Positions 1 through 8,499 of a stretch of DNA of 64,000 nt are shown in pieces. This DNA is from a virus: positions 1 to 64,000 of the IMG/VR virus record IMGVR_UViG_3300042935_001795; one strand, 5' to 3'. Below the pieces are notes generated by a model, which worked only from the letters and a program-made list of their open reading frames with translations, was not told the DNA's origin and ran no database searches. The translations under genes and the position numbers were made by a program. How positions within the stretch are numbered: the stretch's first letter is position 1; every line of letters begins with the position of its first letter.

Positions 1-327
1 ACCCTTGGTCTCCTTGGTAACCTTGAAAACCTCGGTTGTAAGATTGGCCATCATTTCCTTGGAATCCTTGAAAACCTTGTCGTCCTTGGGCACCTTGAAA
101 CCCTTGGTCTCCTTGGTAACCTTGAAAACCTCGGTTGTAAGATTGGCCATCATTTCCTTGGAATCCTTGAGCACCTTGGCGTCCTTGAGCACCTTGAAAC
201 CCTTGGTCTCCTTGGTAACCTTGAAAACCTCGGTTGTAAGATTGGCCATCATTTCCTTGGAATCCCTGAAAACCTTGAAAACCTCGAACACCTTGAAAAC
301 CTTGTCGTCCTTGGTTTCCTTGAGGAC
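1..327 (-). repeat. 99-bp tandem repeat encoding collagen triplets
   Basis: Three near-identical units, with the same 20+ bp core starting at 31, 130 and 229 (exact 99-bp spacing), flanked by looser 9-bp periodic sequence. The period is a multiple of 9, which keeps the Gly-X-Y phase. It lies inside the partial collagen-like gene and likely changes length by recombination or slippage. Confidence 0.85.
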
Positions 328-592
328 CTGAAATGCCATCCATTAGGGTCCATCCGGAAATTGTTGTAGCCTGTGCAGGTGTTCCACTTAAGAAATATAT
401 TTTATGAGTAGAAGTTTCTACTAATAACGAATAATTTGTTTTAAGTTTATCAGGAATACCGGCAAATGCGGAGTTTAAGCTAGAATTATCAAAATTAGTC
501 ACAGATCGAATACCACCCCTAGAATCAGCGATATCGGTTATTGAATAACTCGGGTTAAAATGTTGAAGTATATCGTTTAATGTAACTGCCAT
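1..592 (-). CDS. Collagen-like repeat structural protein, C-terminus cut by window edge
   Basis: Reading the minus strand from an ATG at 592 gives an open frame that runs off the window at position 1. The first ~85 residues (starting MAVTLNDILQHFNPSY) form a non-collagenous head, followed by Gly-X-Gln triplets such as GPQGNQGRQGFQG. The collagen part has a 33-residue unit containing GNDGQSYNRGFQGYQGDQG, with the DNA repeating every 99 bp (copies begin near 31, 130 and 229). Phage collagen-like triplets form trimeric fibres or whiskers. The neighbour at 611 is also collagen-like, so this is probably a tail-fibre or neck-fibre component. No family-specific function can be assigned to the head, and the C-terminal domain is outside the window. 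Confidence 0.8.
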   Translation of the reverse strand, partial: MAVTLNDILQHFNPSYSITDIADSRGGIRSVTNFDNSSLNSAFAGIPDKLKTNYSLLVETSTHKIYFLSGTPAQATTISGWTLMDGISGPQGNQGRQGFQGVRGFQGFQGFQGNDGQSYNRGFQGYQGDQGFQGAQGRQGAQGFQGNDGQSYNRGFQGYQGDQGFQGAQGRQGFQGFQGNDGQSYNRGFQGYQGDQG

Positions 593-610
593 TCAGTTTT
601 TACTTTTTCT

Positions 611-3583
611 TTATGTTATTGTTATAGTTGTATTATACGCGGCGGACGCATTGGCAATATATACTCTATATATAGCCGATATTCCGGTAATGGTTGTAAT
701 TGTTAAATCAGTTCCTCTTTTTGTAAATGCATCGCTTTGATTAATACTAGAACCTGTAACATTTAGTGTTGATATGTTACCAGCAGTTGCTAGATATGCA
801 AATACTACTCTCCAACCTGCTCCATATCCACCTGAAGTAGTGTCATTAACCGAGAACGCTTGAGAATTTGTACCAAATCTATAATTACCTAAACCTTGTA
901 TTTGTGCAGCTGAAATGGTATCTACGGTTCCTTGAGTTATTGGTGTAAGGGCAGGTCCAATGAATAAATAACCATAATAAAATACATTATCAAATGCTAC
1001 AGTATGGGTTGCACTTGAAGTATCGTTTCCGGTAGCTCTAACAACTTGACTATTAACTACAATTAAACCAGTTTTTAGTTTTGAAAGACCTATTGTATAA
1101 CTAGTTGTTGTTGTTAAATTAGATGCGGTTAGGGTAGTACTAGTCGCATTCGCAACAGGTGGAGTTGGACTAAAAGTATAACTTCCAGTGACTGCAGTCT
1201 GATAACCTTTACCGGTTGTAATAGTAGGAATTGTTGCAGCTCCACTATAATTTACCTTTGCGCCAGTAGGAATAGTAATGCTACTACTAGACCCTGATCC
1301 TGTCATTGTAGAACTTATTGTAGATCCGCTTATGTTAGTGGATGGAAATGGAGTAGTTCCATCGGTTTTATATATACTCCAAGTAGAAGCTATAGTTGGT
1401 TGAACTATTGTTGTTGCATCTAATTGTAGGCTTAACTGTGAACCTTCTAGTGTAAAATCATTGTTATATGATAGAGTTAAAGGATCTCCTGCTAATGTTC
1501 CATCGCCACTTAATGGAGCTGTTTTGTGTATTATAGTTACTCCGCTACCTCCCTGAAATCCTTGGTCTCCCTGAAAGCCTTGCGTACCTTGCGTACCTTG
1601 AAAACCTTGAGTACCTTGTACACCTTGAGTTCCTTGAAAACCTTGAAAACCGTCAACTCCTATAGTTCCATTAGTACCTTGGGATCCTTGAAAACCTTGT
1701 GTACCTTGTACACCTTGAGTTCCTTGAAAACCTTGAAAACCGTCAACTCCTATAGTTCCATTAGTACCTTGGGATCCTTGAAAACCTTGTGTACCCTGTA
1801 CACCTTGAGTTCCTTGAAAACCTTGAAAACCGTCAACTCCTATAGTTCCATTAGTACCTTGGGCTCCTTGAAAACCTTGTACACCTTGAGTTCCTTGAAA
1901 ACCTTGAAAACCGTCAACTCCTATAGTTCCATTAGTACCTTGGGCTCCTTGAGTTCCTTGAAACCCTTGAGGACCTTGCACACCTTGAAAACCTTGGTAA
2001 CCTCGGTCTCCAATGTCTCCTGTTCTTTGGAACGTAATATATGTTAATTGATCAGGGGGTATAGTTCCAGCAACGGGGCTAGAAATAAATGCGATTGGAA
2101 CATCGAAATGGTCTATATGCTCTACATGATTACCTACAATATTAAAAATCGCATAAAGTGATGGGTCAGTATATGATGTTAATTTAAAAGTACCTTTGAT
2201 TTGAGAAGTTGAATCATCAATTGTCTGTAAGAATGATTGAACACTTATAAAGTTGTTATCTACATATGAAATGTACATTTCCGTACCATATTCATTAATC
2301 CTTACGTGACCGGGGTTTAAATTTACAGGATGTGTTGCGTCATTATCATAATAGAATTCGAACGTTGCGCCACCAAAATTTCCTGCTTCACCTTTTAATC
2401 CTTGGTATCCTTGGTCTCCTTGAGTACCTTGAAAACCCTGAGTACCTTGGTCTCCCTGAGTACCTTGAGTACCTTGAAAACCCTGAGTACCTTGAACTCC
2501 TTGAGTACCTTGAACTCCTTGGTCTCCTTGGTCTCCTTGAAAACCTTGAGTTCCCTGGTCTCCTTGAGTTCCCTGGTCTCCTTGGTAACCTCGAGGTCCT
2601 TGGTCTCCTTGGTAACCTTGAGGTCCTTGACGTCCTTGAGGTCCTCTGTCTCCGGTAGGTCCTATAGGTCCTTGAGTTCCAAATAGAGAACTTCCACCCG
2701 GTTGTGAAGTTCCTGGAGGAACCTCTACAACCTCTCCAAAAACTTGTCCGGATGAGATTTGATTAATATCGGTAGAGTTTACAATAGCATCTATAGTAAA
2801 CATTCTATTTCCAGCAAAACGTTCAGTAGAATTTCTACTTCCTCCAAACCCTTTAGTAGAATTTTTATTTGCGCCAAACGGGTCTAATTCATCTGAACCT
2901 CCTTCATTACCTAAATGGAATGAAGGTATAAATGAATTAACTTCAATAGGAAAGGTTATTTTAAATCGGTCTTTGTCGTCATATGTGAATCCAACAGGTT
3001 TTTCAAGAGTATAATCGTCAGGTAAGGCATAATAAGATGCAATTCTATAATTACCCTCCTCTAAATGTCCAACTTCAACATTAAAATAGTTGGATTTGTA
3101 CATTCTTTTGATTATTGCTTCAGTAATTTTAAAAGAATCAAGCGTTGAAGATACTAATATTTCAACATCAAAACTAATAGTTATTGGAATCATGTCAAAT
3201 TCAGCAACATAGGATTCAATAATTCCTTCAGAGTTCATTTTAGTGTACTGACCTGTAGTTCTTTTATTGACTAGTTTTCCAGAATCAATAGCAAGTCCCG
3301 AAAAGTTTACAATTCCTCTTGGTATAGCGTCGTAGTTTGTATCGGCGTGTTCTTTGTCAGGTGTACAATTCGGTCCGGATGGTGTTGAAAATAAGAAATT
3401 GTCTCTAAGGAATTGGTCATCCCCTGTTATTGAGTAGTAAAATGGAACATCCACTACTACTCTTTCGTCATTGGTTATTTGTCGATGAAAATATAATTTA
3501 TTATTCAAATCGGCTAAAAAACCTATAATGATGTGTCTAACTACACTATCATCAGAATTAAATTTTTGATTGTAACTTGCCAT
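611..3583 (-). CDS. gp15-like tail terminator domain fused to collagen-like fibre (990 aa)
   Basis: Residues ~1-225 resemble T4 gp15, the tail sheath stabiliser/terminator: an initial IIIGFLADLNNKLYFHRQ segment, then VVVDVPFYYS, IPITISFDVEIL and FKITFPIEVNSFIPSF, in the same order as the matching gp15 segments (recalled similarity, not a search). Residues ~298-396 and ~521-680 are Gly-X-Gln collagen blocks separated by a ~120-residue globular domain. The C-terminal ~310 residues are Ser/Thr/Gly-rich beta-like sequence typical of fibre tips. T4 gp15 is only 272 residues, so the long collagen extension is unusual and would place a fibre at the head-tail joint. An alternative is a fibre whose N-terminus only looks like gp15. 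No SD sequence precedes the start, and the gene begins 12 nt after the gp46 stop. Confidence 0.5.
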   Translation of the reverse strand: MASYNQKFNSDDSVVRHIIIGFLADLNNKLYFHRQITNDERVVVDVPFYYSITGDDQFLRDNFLFSTPSGPNCTPDKEHADTNYDAIPRGIVNFSGLAIDSGKLVNKRTTGQYTKMNSEGIIESYVAEFDMIPITISFDVEILVSSTLDSFKITEAIIKRMYKSNYFNVEVGHLEEGNYRIASYYALPDDYTLEKPVGFTYDDKDRFKITFPIEVNSFIPSFHLGNEGGSDELDPFGANKNSTKGFGGSRNSTERFAGNRMFTIDAIVNSTDINQISSGQVFGEVVEVPPGTSQPGGSSLFGTQGPIGPTGDRGPQGRQGPQGYQGDQGPRGYQGDQGTQGDQGTQGFQGDQGDQGVQGTQGVQGTQGFQGTQGTQGDQGTQGFQGTQGDQGYQGLKGEAGNFGGATFEFYYDNDATHPVNLNPGHVRINEYGTEMYISYVDNNFISVQSFLQTIDDSTSQIKGTFKLTSYTDPSLYAIFNIVGNHVEHIDHFDVPIAFISSPVAGTIPPDQLTYITFQRTGDIGDRGYQGFQGVQGPQGFQGTQGAQGTNGTIGVDGFQGFQGTQGVQGFQGAQGTNGTIGVDGFQGFQGTQGVQGTQGFQGSQGTNGTIGVDGFQGFQGTQGVQGTQGFQGSQGTNGTIGVDGFQGFQGTQGVQGTQGFQGTQGTQGFQGDQGFQGGSGVTIIHKTAPLSGDGTLAGDPLTLSYNNDFTLEGSQLSLQLDATTIVQPTIASTWSIYKTDGTTPFPSTNISGSTISSTMTGSGSSSSITIPTGAKVNYSGAATIPTITTGKGYQTAVTGSYTFSPTPPVANATSTTLTASNLTTTTSYTIGLSKLKTGLIVVNSQVVRATGNDTSSATHTVAFDNVFYYGYLFIGPALTPITQGTVDTISAAQIQGLGNYRFGTNSQAFSVNDTTSGGYGAGWRVVFAYLATAGNISTLNVTGSSINQSDAFTKRGTDLTITTITGISAIYRVYIANASAAYNTTITIT
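1560..2010 (-). repeat. ~90-bp tandem repeats in the second collagen block
   Basis: The core cgtcaactcctatagttcca recurs at 1651, 1741, 1831 and 1912 (spacings 90, 90, 81 bp). It encodes a 27-30 residue unit with GTNGTIGVDGFQGFQG. Almost identical DNA units suggest recent expansion or homogenisation. Confidence 0.85.
2395..2690 (-). repeat. 9-bp periodic collagen-coding repeat, first block
   Basis: Degenerate 9-bp repeats (ccttggtct, ccttgagta and similar, minus-strand Gly-X-Gln triplets) encode ~99 residues of collagen-like sequence, including GTQGDQGTQGFQG. They form the proximal collagen stalk of the 990-residue protein. Confidence 0.8.
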
Positions 3584-3595
3584 GGATTATATATC

Positions 3596-5269
3596 CTATT
3601 CTATTAGTTCAATATCAAACTTGGAGAATCCATTTTCTCTGTAGATTTGAATCTTTTTGTCAAAGATTTCATGAGGTAGTGGAGTATGATTAATCACAAA
3701 GCAATTGATTTTACTCTCCTTAATTACGCCACTCAAGATTTTTAGGATATTGTGGATTCCATCTTGATCGACAGAACTTAACAGCTCATCTAAGAATAGT
3801 AGATTTAATTGTGGGAATCTTAACTTTAAGATTTTAATAATTGCAATGATAATTATAAAATCTGCTTTCTTTCGTTCGCCTGTTGAAAGGGTCATTGGAT
3901 TTATTTCCTCTCCTAAGTGATTGATAATACAATTGAATTTCTCATCAAACCTGAGATGGAAGTGAAGGTGCATTGTCTGGGTCATAGCTGCAATATTTGC
4001 ATTCAATCCGGGTAATATAGTCTTGATTGCAAGATTTTTAACTCCATCCTCTCCAAGAACCTCTTCAACCATTTCTAAAAAATTATAGTCGATTGTTTTA
4101 GTATCTTTAAGATTTCCTTTCTCCAGCTCTTGTGCTTCAAAGTCAGAGATAATTTGTTCCATGTGAGAAAAATCAGTTGTACCTTTGATTGATGCTGCAA
4201 TTGATAAAAGCTCTGTTTTAAAATTTGCAATGTTAATATTTAAGGAAGATACTTTGTCTCGGACTGCACTATCTTTATCTCTAAGATCGCTAATTTGGGT
4301 TTTAATAGTTGACACTTCTTGTGTAACTTCATGAAGTTGACTTGGAATATCTTTTAGTTCAGATTCAAGTTCATCTTTTCTAGAGTTATGGAATTCTCCG
4401 GTAAGCTCATGTTCGCAAGTTGGACATGAATTATTTTCATACAACTCTAATTTCTTTTTAAGTTCTGCTATTTTAAACTTTAATTCAGTTTCGGTCGACT
4501 GATTTGTTTGAAGGTCTAGATTTAAACCTTTAATACTTGCACTAATTTTACCTTGAGCCTCTTCAAGTTTCTTTTTATTCTCATCATATTTAACAAGAGA
4601 ATCTTTAAGATGTTGAATTTTCTTTTTGTCCTTTTCTTGGCTTTCAACCATCAATTGGTCCAATTTAATTTGAACTTGTTTTATATTCTCATTTATTTGG
4701 CCTAACTCTCTACCAAATGCATCAATATCACTTTTAAGAGTTCTTCTCTCCTCTTTAAGCGCATTTTGCATTTCATTTAAGATAGAGAACCCAAACATTT
4801 TATCAATAATTTGTCGTTTGTCGCTATTACTCATTGTTAAAAAAGACTTAAAGTCATTAACCGAGAGAATAATGATATTTTTAAATACATGATATGGTAT
4901 GCCAAAGATTTCCTCTTCAAGATATTCTTGTACTGAACGTTTTCCTGCCTTGTCAAATTCAATTCCATTAAGGAGTACTTTAAAAATTCCAGGAGTCAGA
5001 CCACGCTCAATAACAACCTCAATACTTTTGCATTGAAGAGTTATTCGGACCCAAAGTTCTTTATTAATTCGGTTTGGAAGGTCGGACAGTTTAACTCCTT
5101 CGACTTTCCCATAAAGTGCAAAAACTATCGCGTTAGCAATAGTTGTTTTGCCTTCACCATTTTTACCTAGCGTTAAAAATAGCTCAGATTTATCATCTTC
5201 GAATTTTATTGTTTGAACTTGATTACCATAGGATGCAAAGTTTTTTAGTTCAATACTTTGTATTTTCAT
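3596..5269 (-). CDS. 46: Recombination nuclease ATPase subunit, gp46/SbcC/Rad50-like
   Basis: ABC-type ATPase of the Rad50/SbcC family, partner of the gp47 nuclease in end resection and in recombination-dependent replication. Walker A is GKNGEGKTT at residues 35-43; a coiled-coil central region carries a zinc-hook CPTCEHEL; the C-terminus has the LSTGERKKAD signature and a Walker B segment LLFLDELLSSVD. At 557 residues it is close to T4 gp46 (560). The neighbour immediately upstream (2-nt gap) is the gp47-like gene, the order seen in T4-like phages. No odd features are visible. Confidence 0.95.
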   Translation of the reverse strand: MKIQSIELKNFASYGNQVQTIKFEDDKSELFLTLGKNGEGKTTIANAIVFALYGKVEGVKLSDLPNRINKELWVRITLQCKSIEVVIERGLTPGIFKVLLNGIEFDKAGKRSVQEYLEEEIFGIPYHVFKNIIILSVNDFKSFLTMSNSDKRQIIDKMFGFSILNEMQNALKEERRTLKSDIDAFGRELGQINENIKQVQIKLDQLMVESQEKDKKKIQHLKDSLVKYDENKKKLEEAQGKISASIKGLNLDLQTNQSTETELKFKIAELKKKLELYENNSCPTCEHELTGEFHNSRKDELESELKDIPSQLHEVTQEVSTIKTQISDLRDKDSAVRDKVSSLNINIANFKTELLSIAASIKGTTDFSHMEQIISDFEAQELEKGNLKDTKTIDYNFLEMVEEVLGEDGVKNLAIKTILPGLNANIAAMTQTMHLHFHLRFDEKFNCIINHLGEEINPMTLSTGERKKADFIIIIAIIKILKLRFPQLNLLFLDELLSSVDQDGIHNILKILSGVIKESKINCFVINHTPLPHEIFDKKIQIYRENGFSKFDIELIE

Positions 5270-5271
5270 AT

Positions 5272-6384
5272 TTAATCCATTTGATTATTATATGCGTAAA
5301 AATCATGAAGTTTCTTTAAACGATCTTTGATTTGCGTTTTAACATCTTCAGCATGTTGGGTATTATCAACATAGATATTACAAAGATGTAGGATATTATA
5401 GTTTTTGTACAGGTCTTCAATTTGGTCCATGTCGTATGAATCCTCGTCTAAGAATGTGTCTTGCTCGTAGATATTGGGGTCAATTTTTCTACTTATTGTT
5501 TGTACTTTATTAATTAGTCTTGAAAGAGCCGATGTCGTTGCAATATTTGATGGAACATATAGGTCTACAAAATTGTTTCTAATCGCATCTTTAAATTCTC
5601 CAAGAGGTGTATTGTAAAGATTGGTTAGATTAAATTTAACAAACTTTGGTGATATTGTATTTTCAAAGAAGGTCTCCTGCATGTCTTCTAAATTAACCAA
5701 GTCAAATCCTTTAGTATTGTCCATATCAGATCGGGTTAATTCATAAGGTGTACCAACCATTCTCAGTTGGCCGCGTCTCTGTCTATAATGAATATGTCCT
5801 GAATAAACTGCAGTAAATCGGTCATAAGTAGTTGAATCTGTACCGTGGTGATTATCAACCTTCTTATTTAATTTAATACCTCGAACTTCTGAATGGCAAA
5901 ATACAATTTCAGCATTTGGGAATAAATCTAAAGTTTCTACTTCATGTTCTACATCCCGTCTCCATGGCATTAATAAGATTTCTCGTCCACCCCAATTGAA
6001 TGTTTGGGGTTCTTTGTAGATACTTACATTTGGAATCCATTTAAGTGCATCAATAGAACTTACATCATTACTTTTCTTTGCCCATATATCATGGTTTCCG
6101 CAGATTACATGGGTTGGCAAGATATTTCCAAGCCTTTCAAAAAGGTCAATAGCGTAATGTAGCACTCTAATGTTTACACTTTGTCTATTATCGAAAGCAT
6201 CTCCAACTTGAACCAGTATATCTCCCTCTTCGTAATTTTCTAATAGGGTCGGAATAAATTGGTTGTCATAAAAATCTTTTTGCATCTCTAACCATTCCAA
6301 AGAACTCGATCGGACTCCTAGGTGCATATCACCTAGAATCCAAATTCTTTTAACTGGCTTGTTTAAATTTGCTTGTTGAATCAT
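5272..6384 (-). CDS. 47: Recombination endonuclease subunit, gp47/SbcD/Mre11-like
   Basis: Calcineurin-type phosphoesterase with the family motifs in order: GDMHLG near the N-terminus (metal-binding D and H), GDAFDNR, GNHDIW, CHSEVRG and SGHIHYRQ. With gp46 it forms the nuclease that resects DNA ends for recombination and degrades host DNA. The length of 370 residues is near T4 gp47 (339). Two nucleotides separate it from gp46, indicating translational coupling, and the 147-residue gene lies 2 nt upstream. Confidence 0.95.
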   Translation of the reverse strand: MIQQANLNKPVKRIWILGDMHLGVRSSSLEWLEMQKDFYDNQFIPTLLENYEEGDILVQVGDAFDNRQSVNIRVLHYAIDLFERLGNILPTHVICGNHDIWAKKSNDVSSIDALKWIPNVSIYKEPQTFNWGGREILLMPWRRDVEHEVETLDLFPNAEIVFCHSEVRGIKLNKKVDNHHGTDSTTYDRFTAVYSGHIHYRQRRGQLRMVGTPYELTRSDMDNTKGFDLVNLEDMQETFFENTISPKFVKFNLTNLYNTPLGEFKDAIRNNFVDLYVPSNIATTSALSRLINKVQTISRKIDPNIYEQDTFLDEDSYDMDQIEDLYKNYNILHLCNIYVDNTQHAEDVKTQIKDRLKKLHDFYAYNNQMD

Positions 6385-6386
6385 AG

Positions 6387-6830
6387 TTAGAATAATCTAT
6401 TTATATGCTTTTTCTTAAGTACGTTTGTCTTCTTGTCTAATACCTCGATTAGCTCTTCTTTAAATTTATTTCCTAGTGACTGGTAGAATTTGGTTGGATT
6501 AACATTAAAGTAATCACATAATTCTGAAAATACTTCAATAATTGAATGATTTGGTCGGAGCTCGTCTGAAATAAATTCATAGATTTCGTTAATTTCATTC
6601 TTTTTTAATTTAACAGTCTCGTTAAATTCATTAATGTTATTAAAGTGTTTGAAACGTGAGGATTCAATTAGCTCATGAATCTTTGTGATTATGATTTGTG
6701 TTTCAATTTTGTCCTCTTCGTCTCGATTGTCTAAATAACTTGGAGCAATTTCAAAAGAAAATGAACTGTCTAATTCATATTCACTCTCAGTAAATGTATT
6801 GTCGAATATCTTGTCTCTTTGTGTTCTCAT
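6387..6830 (-). CDS. Conserved-context hypothetical, 147 aa, between gp47 and gp41 helicase
   Basis: I do not recognise this protein by motif. It is mostly helical, with an acidic N-terminal third (EEDKIETQ) and a basic C-terminal tail ending KKKHINRLF. A helical segment (ELRPNHSIIEVFSELCDYF) is followed by a region resembling the helical layout of T4-like late-transcription coactivator gp33, and a hydrophobic C-terminal LF would fit a clamp-binding tail. That assignment is only a hypothesis. Gaps of 2 nt to both neighbours place it in the replication/recombination operon. Confidence 0.75.
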   Translation of the reverse strand: MRTQRDKIFDNTFTESEYELDSSFSFEIAPSYLDNRDEEDKIETQIIITKIHELIESSRFKHFNNINEFNETVKLKKNEINEIYEFISDELRPNHSIIEVFSELCDYFNVNPTKFYQSLGNKFKEELIEVLDKKTNVLKKKHINRLF

Positions 6831-6832
6831 GT

Positions 6833-8146
6833 TTATAAGTTGTGTATGTTTGAATTTGTAACGTCATCAGTTTCAGTAAGTCTCATGTATTGATAGTTAA
6901 TATCTAGTCGGCATTTAACACCTTTACCTTCACCATCTCTAATTTTTAGTACTTTAAGCCAATATTCAAATGATGCTCGCATAATATCATCTTGAATAAT
7001 TCCAAGCATTAAATCTGCGGTATGTGAAAGTCCTGCAGATTCTGCAACATCTCCCATTCCAATATCACTTGAATTATAATTATTTCGGTTAATCTGCGTT
7101 GCAGTAACTATCAACCAATTATTTCTTACTCCCATTGCACGTAAATCTTCAGCAATTTGCTTGATTTTAAGGTACATATTTTCAGAGTTTGGATTTCTAT
7201 AGTTTGCCAGGATATTAATGTAGTCAATAACAATAGCTCCTAGTTTTATTTTACGTTCCTCTTCGATTTGTTTTAAATAGGCTTCAATATCTGGTACAGT
7301 GGCTTGAGAAGTTGGAAATTGTTTTACAAAAAGATTTCCAGGTGGCGTTAAACCATCACCTACATTTTCAAGTTTTCTTTTAATCAAGTCTTTATTTTGG
7401 GCTTTTGCATCATATTCGTTCATTGGAATTGTAAGTAGGTTTGCTCCAATTCTTTTAAGAACTTTATGAGCTGCCATTTCTGCTGAAACAAATGCAGTGT
7501 TAACTCCCATCTTAACAAAATTTGCAGCGTCATTCGCTAAGAAAATAGACTTACCGATGTTTTGTTCTCCAACATAAACTATTAATGAACCATCTTTGTC
7601 ATAACCGCCAGAAAGTAACCTGTCTAAAAAGTTATATCCTGTAGAAAATTTAGCTCGACCTTCTTGATGGTGATCGCCTGCATTAAAGAAATCTAATCCA
7701 ATATCTGAGTTAAATACAATTGAATTTCGGTCATTGATTAAACTTTTAACTTTTGAGATTATAGAATCTGCATTCTCTGGAGTTACTTCAGTTGTTTTAA
7801 TATACTCGATCGTATCTATTAGGGTAGTATCGAACGTTCTCCATTTAATCCAGGCTTCAGCGGTAGAAACTAACCATTCCTCATCATATTGAGATAGGTC
7901 AGTTTTATAAACCAACTCAATAATATTTTCATCGACCTTTCCTTTAAACTTAGGACTTTGAGAAAGGATTTTCATCTGATCTGCCTTTGGAGCTTCATGG
8001 AATTTCTCATAGAATTTTGTTGCAAGAAAATGCATTGTGTCTATTTCATCTGAAGTATAAAAGCCTTTATGTATTTTTTCTAAGTACTTTGGTTTTGCCA
8101 AAGATAACTTAAAGAATATTTTTTCAAAATCTTGTCCGAATTTCAT
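6833..8146 (-). CDS. 41: Replicative DNA helicase, gp41/DnaB-like
   Basis: Hexameric RecA-fold 5'-3' helicase. The N-terminal ~145 residues are helical (DnaB N-domain-like). Walker A is GEQNIGKS at 193-200, followed by Walker B VIDYINIL and the sensor motif TATQINR. It would unwind the fork and recruit the gp61-type primase encoded at 43749-44873. 437 residues compares with 475 in T4 gp41. It is followed by the 147-residue gene and gp47 with 2-nt gaps, so it is co-transcribed with the recombination genes. Confidence 0.93.
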   Translation of the reverse strand: MKFGQDFEKIFFKLSLAKPKYLEKIHKGFYTSDEIDTMHFLATKFYEKFHEAPKADQMKILSQSPKFKGKVDENIIELVYKTDLSQYDEEWLVSTAEAWIKWRTFDTTLIDTIEYIKTTEVTPENADSIISKVKSLINDRNSIVFNSDIGLDFFNAGDHHQEGRAKFSTGYNFLDRLLSGGYDKDGSLIVYVGEQNIGKSIFLANDAANFVKMGVNTAFVSAEMAAHKVLKRIGANLLTIPMNEYDAKAQNKDLIKRKLENVGDGLTPPGNLFVKQFPTSQATVPDIEAYLKQIEEERKIKLGAIVIDYINILANYRNPNSENMYLKIKQIAEDLRAMGVRNNWLIVTATQINRNNYNSSDIGMGDVAESAGLSHTADLMLGIIQDDIMRASFEYWLKVLKIRDGEGKGVKCRLDINYQYMRLTETDDVTNSNIHNL

Positions 8147-8186
8147 ATATTTTTTTAGATTATAAGCCCTTTTGGGGTAAAGTTTC

Positions 8187-8498
8187 TTATTGGAACGGGT
8201 TAATTAATATTTTATATGCCTCTTTTCCCTCTTCAAAATTTGTTTGTTCAATTAAACCAAGCCCAATTGCTTGTTGTAAACCTTTCTCTGCGTTTTCAAT
8301 ATTACCGCATGCGTGATATGTCATCAATGAGTGTTTGGTAAAATTGTTTCGAGGACGGTCTGGTTTTTTCATAGTTTCGACAACATAAACATGTATAATA
8401 TCAAAGGCATCCGGAAAACTTTCTAGTTGTTCATGGATGCCTAAAATATATTTTATGGGTAGTTTGTCTTCATCTAGTCGATTAAGATTTACTTCCAT
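8187..8498 (-). CDS. Hypothetical protein, 103 aa
   Basis: Not recognised. It starts MEVNLNRLDEDKLPIKYIL and has a predicted mix of helices ending in a short strand segment (AYKILINPF), compatible with a small winged-helix-like fold. It lies between UvsX (1 nt gap to the UvsX stop) and the gp41 helicase. In T4, helicase-loading and recombination-mediator functions cluster here, but no sequence signature of gp59 is visible, so no function is given. Confidence 0.75.
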   Translation of the reverse strand: MEVNLNRLDEDKLPIKYILGIHEQLESFPDAFDIIHVYVVETMKKPDRPRNNFTKHSLMTYHACGNIENAEKGLQQAIGLGLIEQTNFEEGKEAYKILINPFQ

Positions 8499-8499
8499 A

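Noticed and set aside
1526-2686. Plus-strand ORFs of 94-173 residues rich in Thr-Leu-Ser-Leu repeats across the collagen blocks
   Set aside because: These are antisense shadows of the collagen repeats: low complexity, opposite to every gene in the window, and with periodicity explained by Gly-X-Gln codons.
1-2690. Direct repeats resembling a CRISPR array
   Set aside because: Unit length and phase follow collagen codons and there are no unique spacers.
3587-3595. Exact GATATATAA at the 990-aa gene
   Set aside because: Only 3 nt before the ATG, too close for a promoter of that gene; counted as chance in AT-rich DNA.
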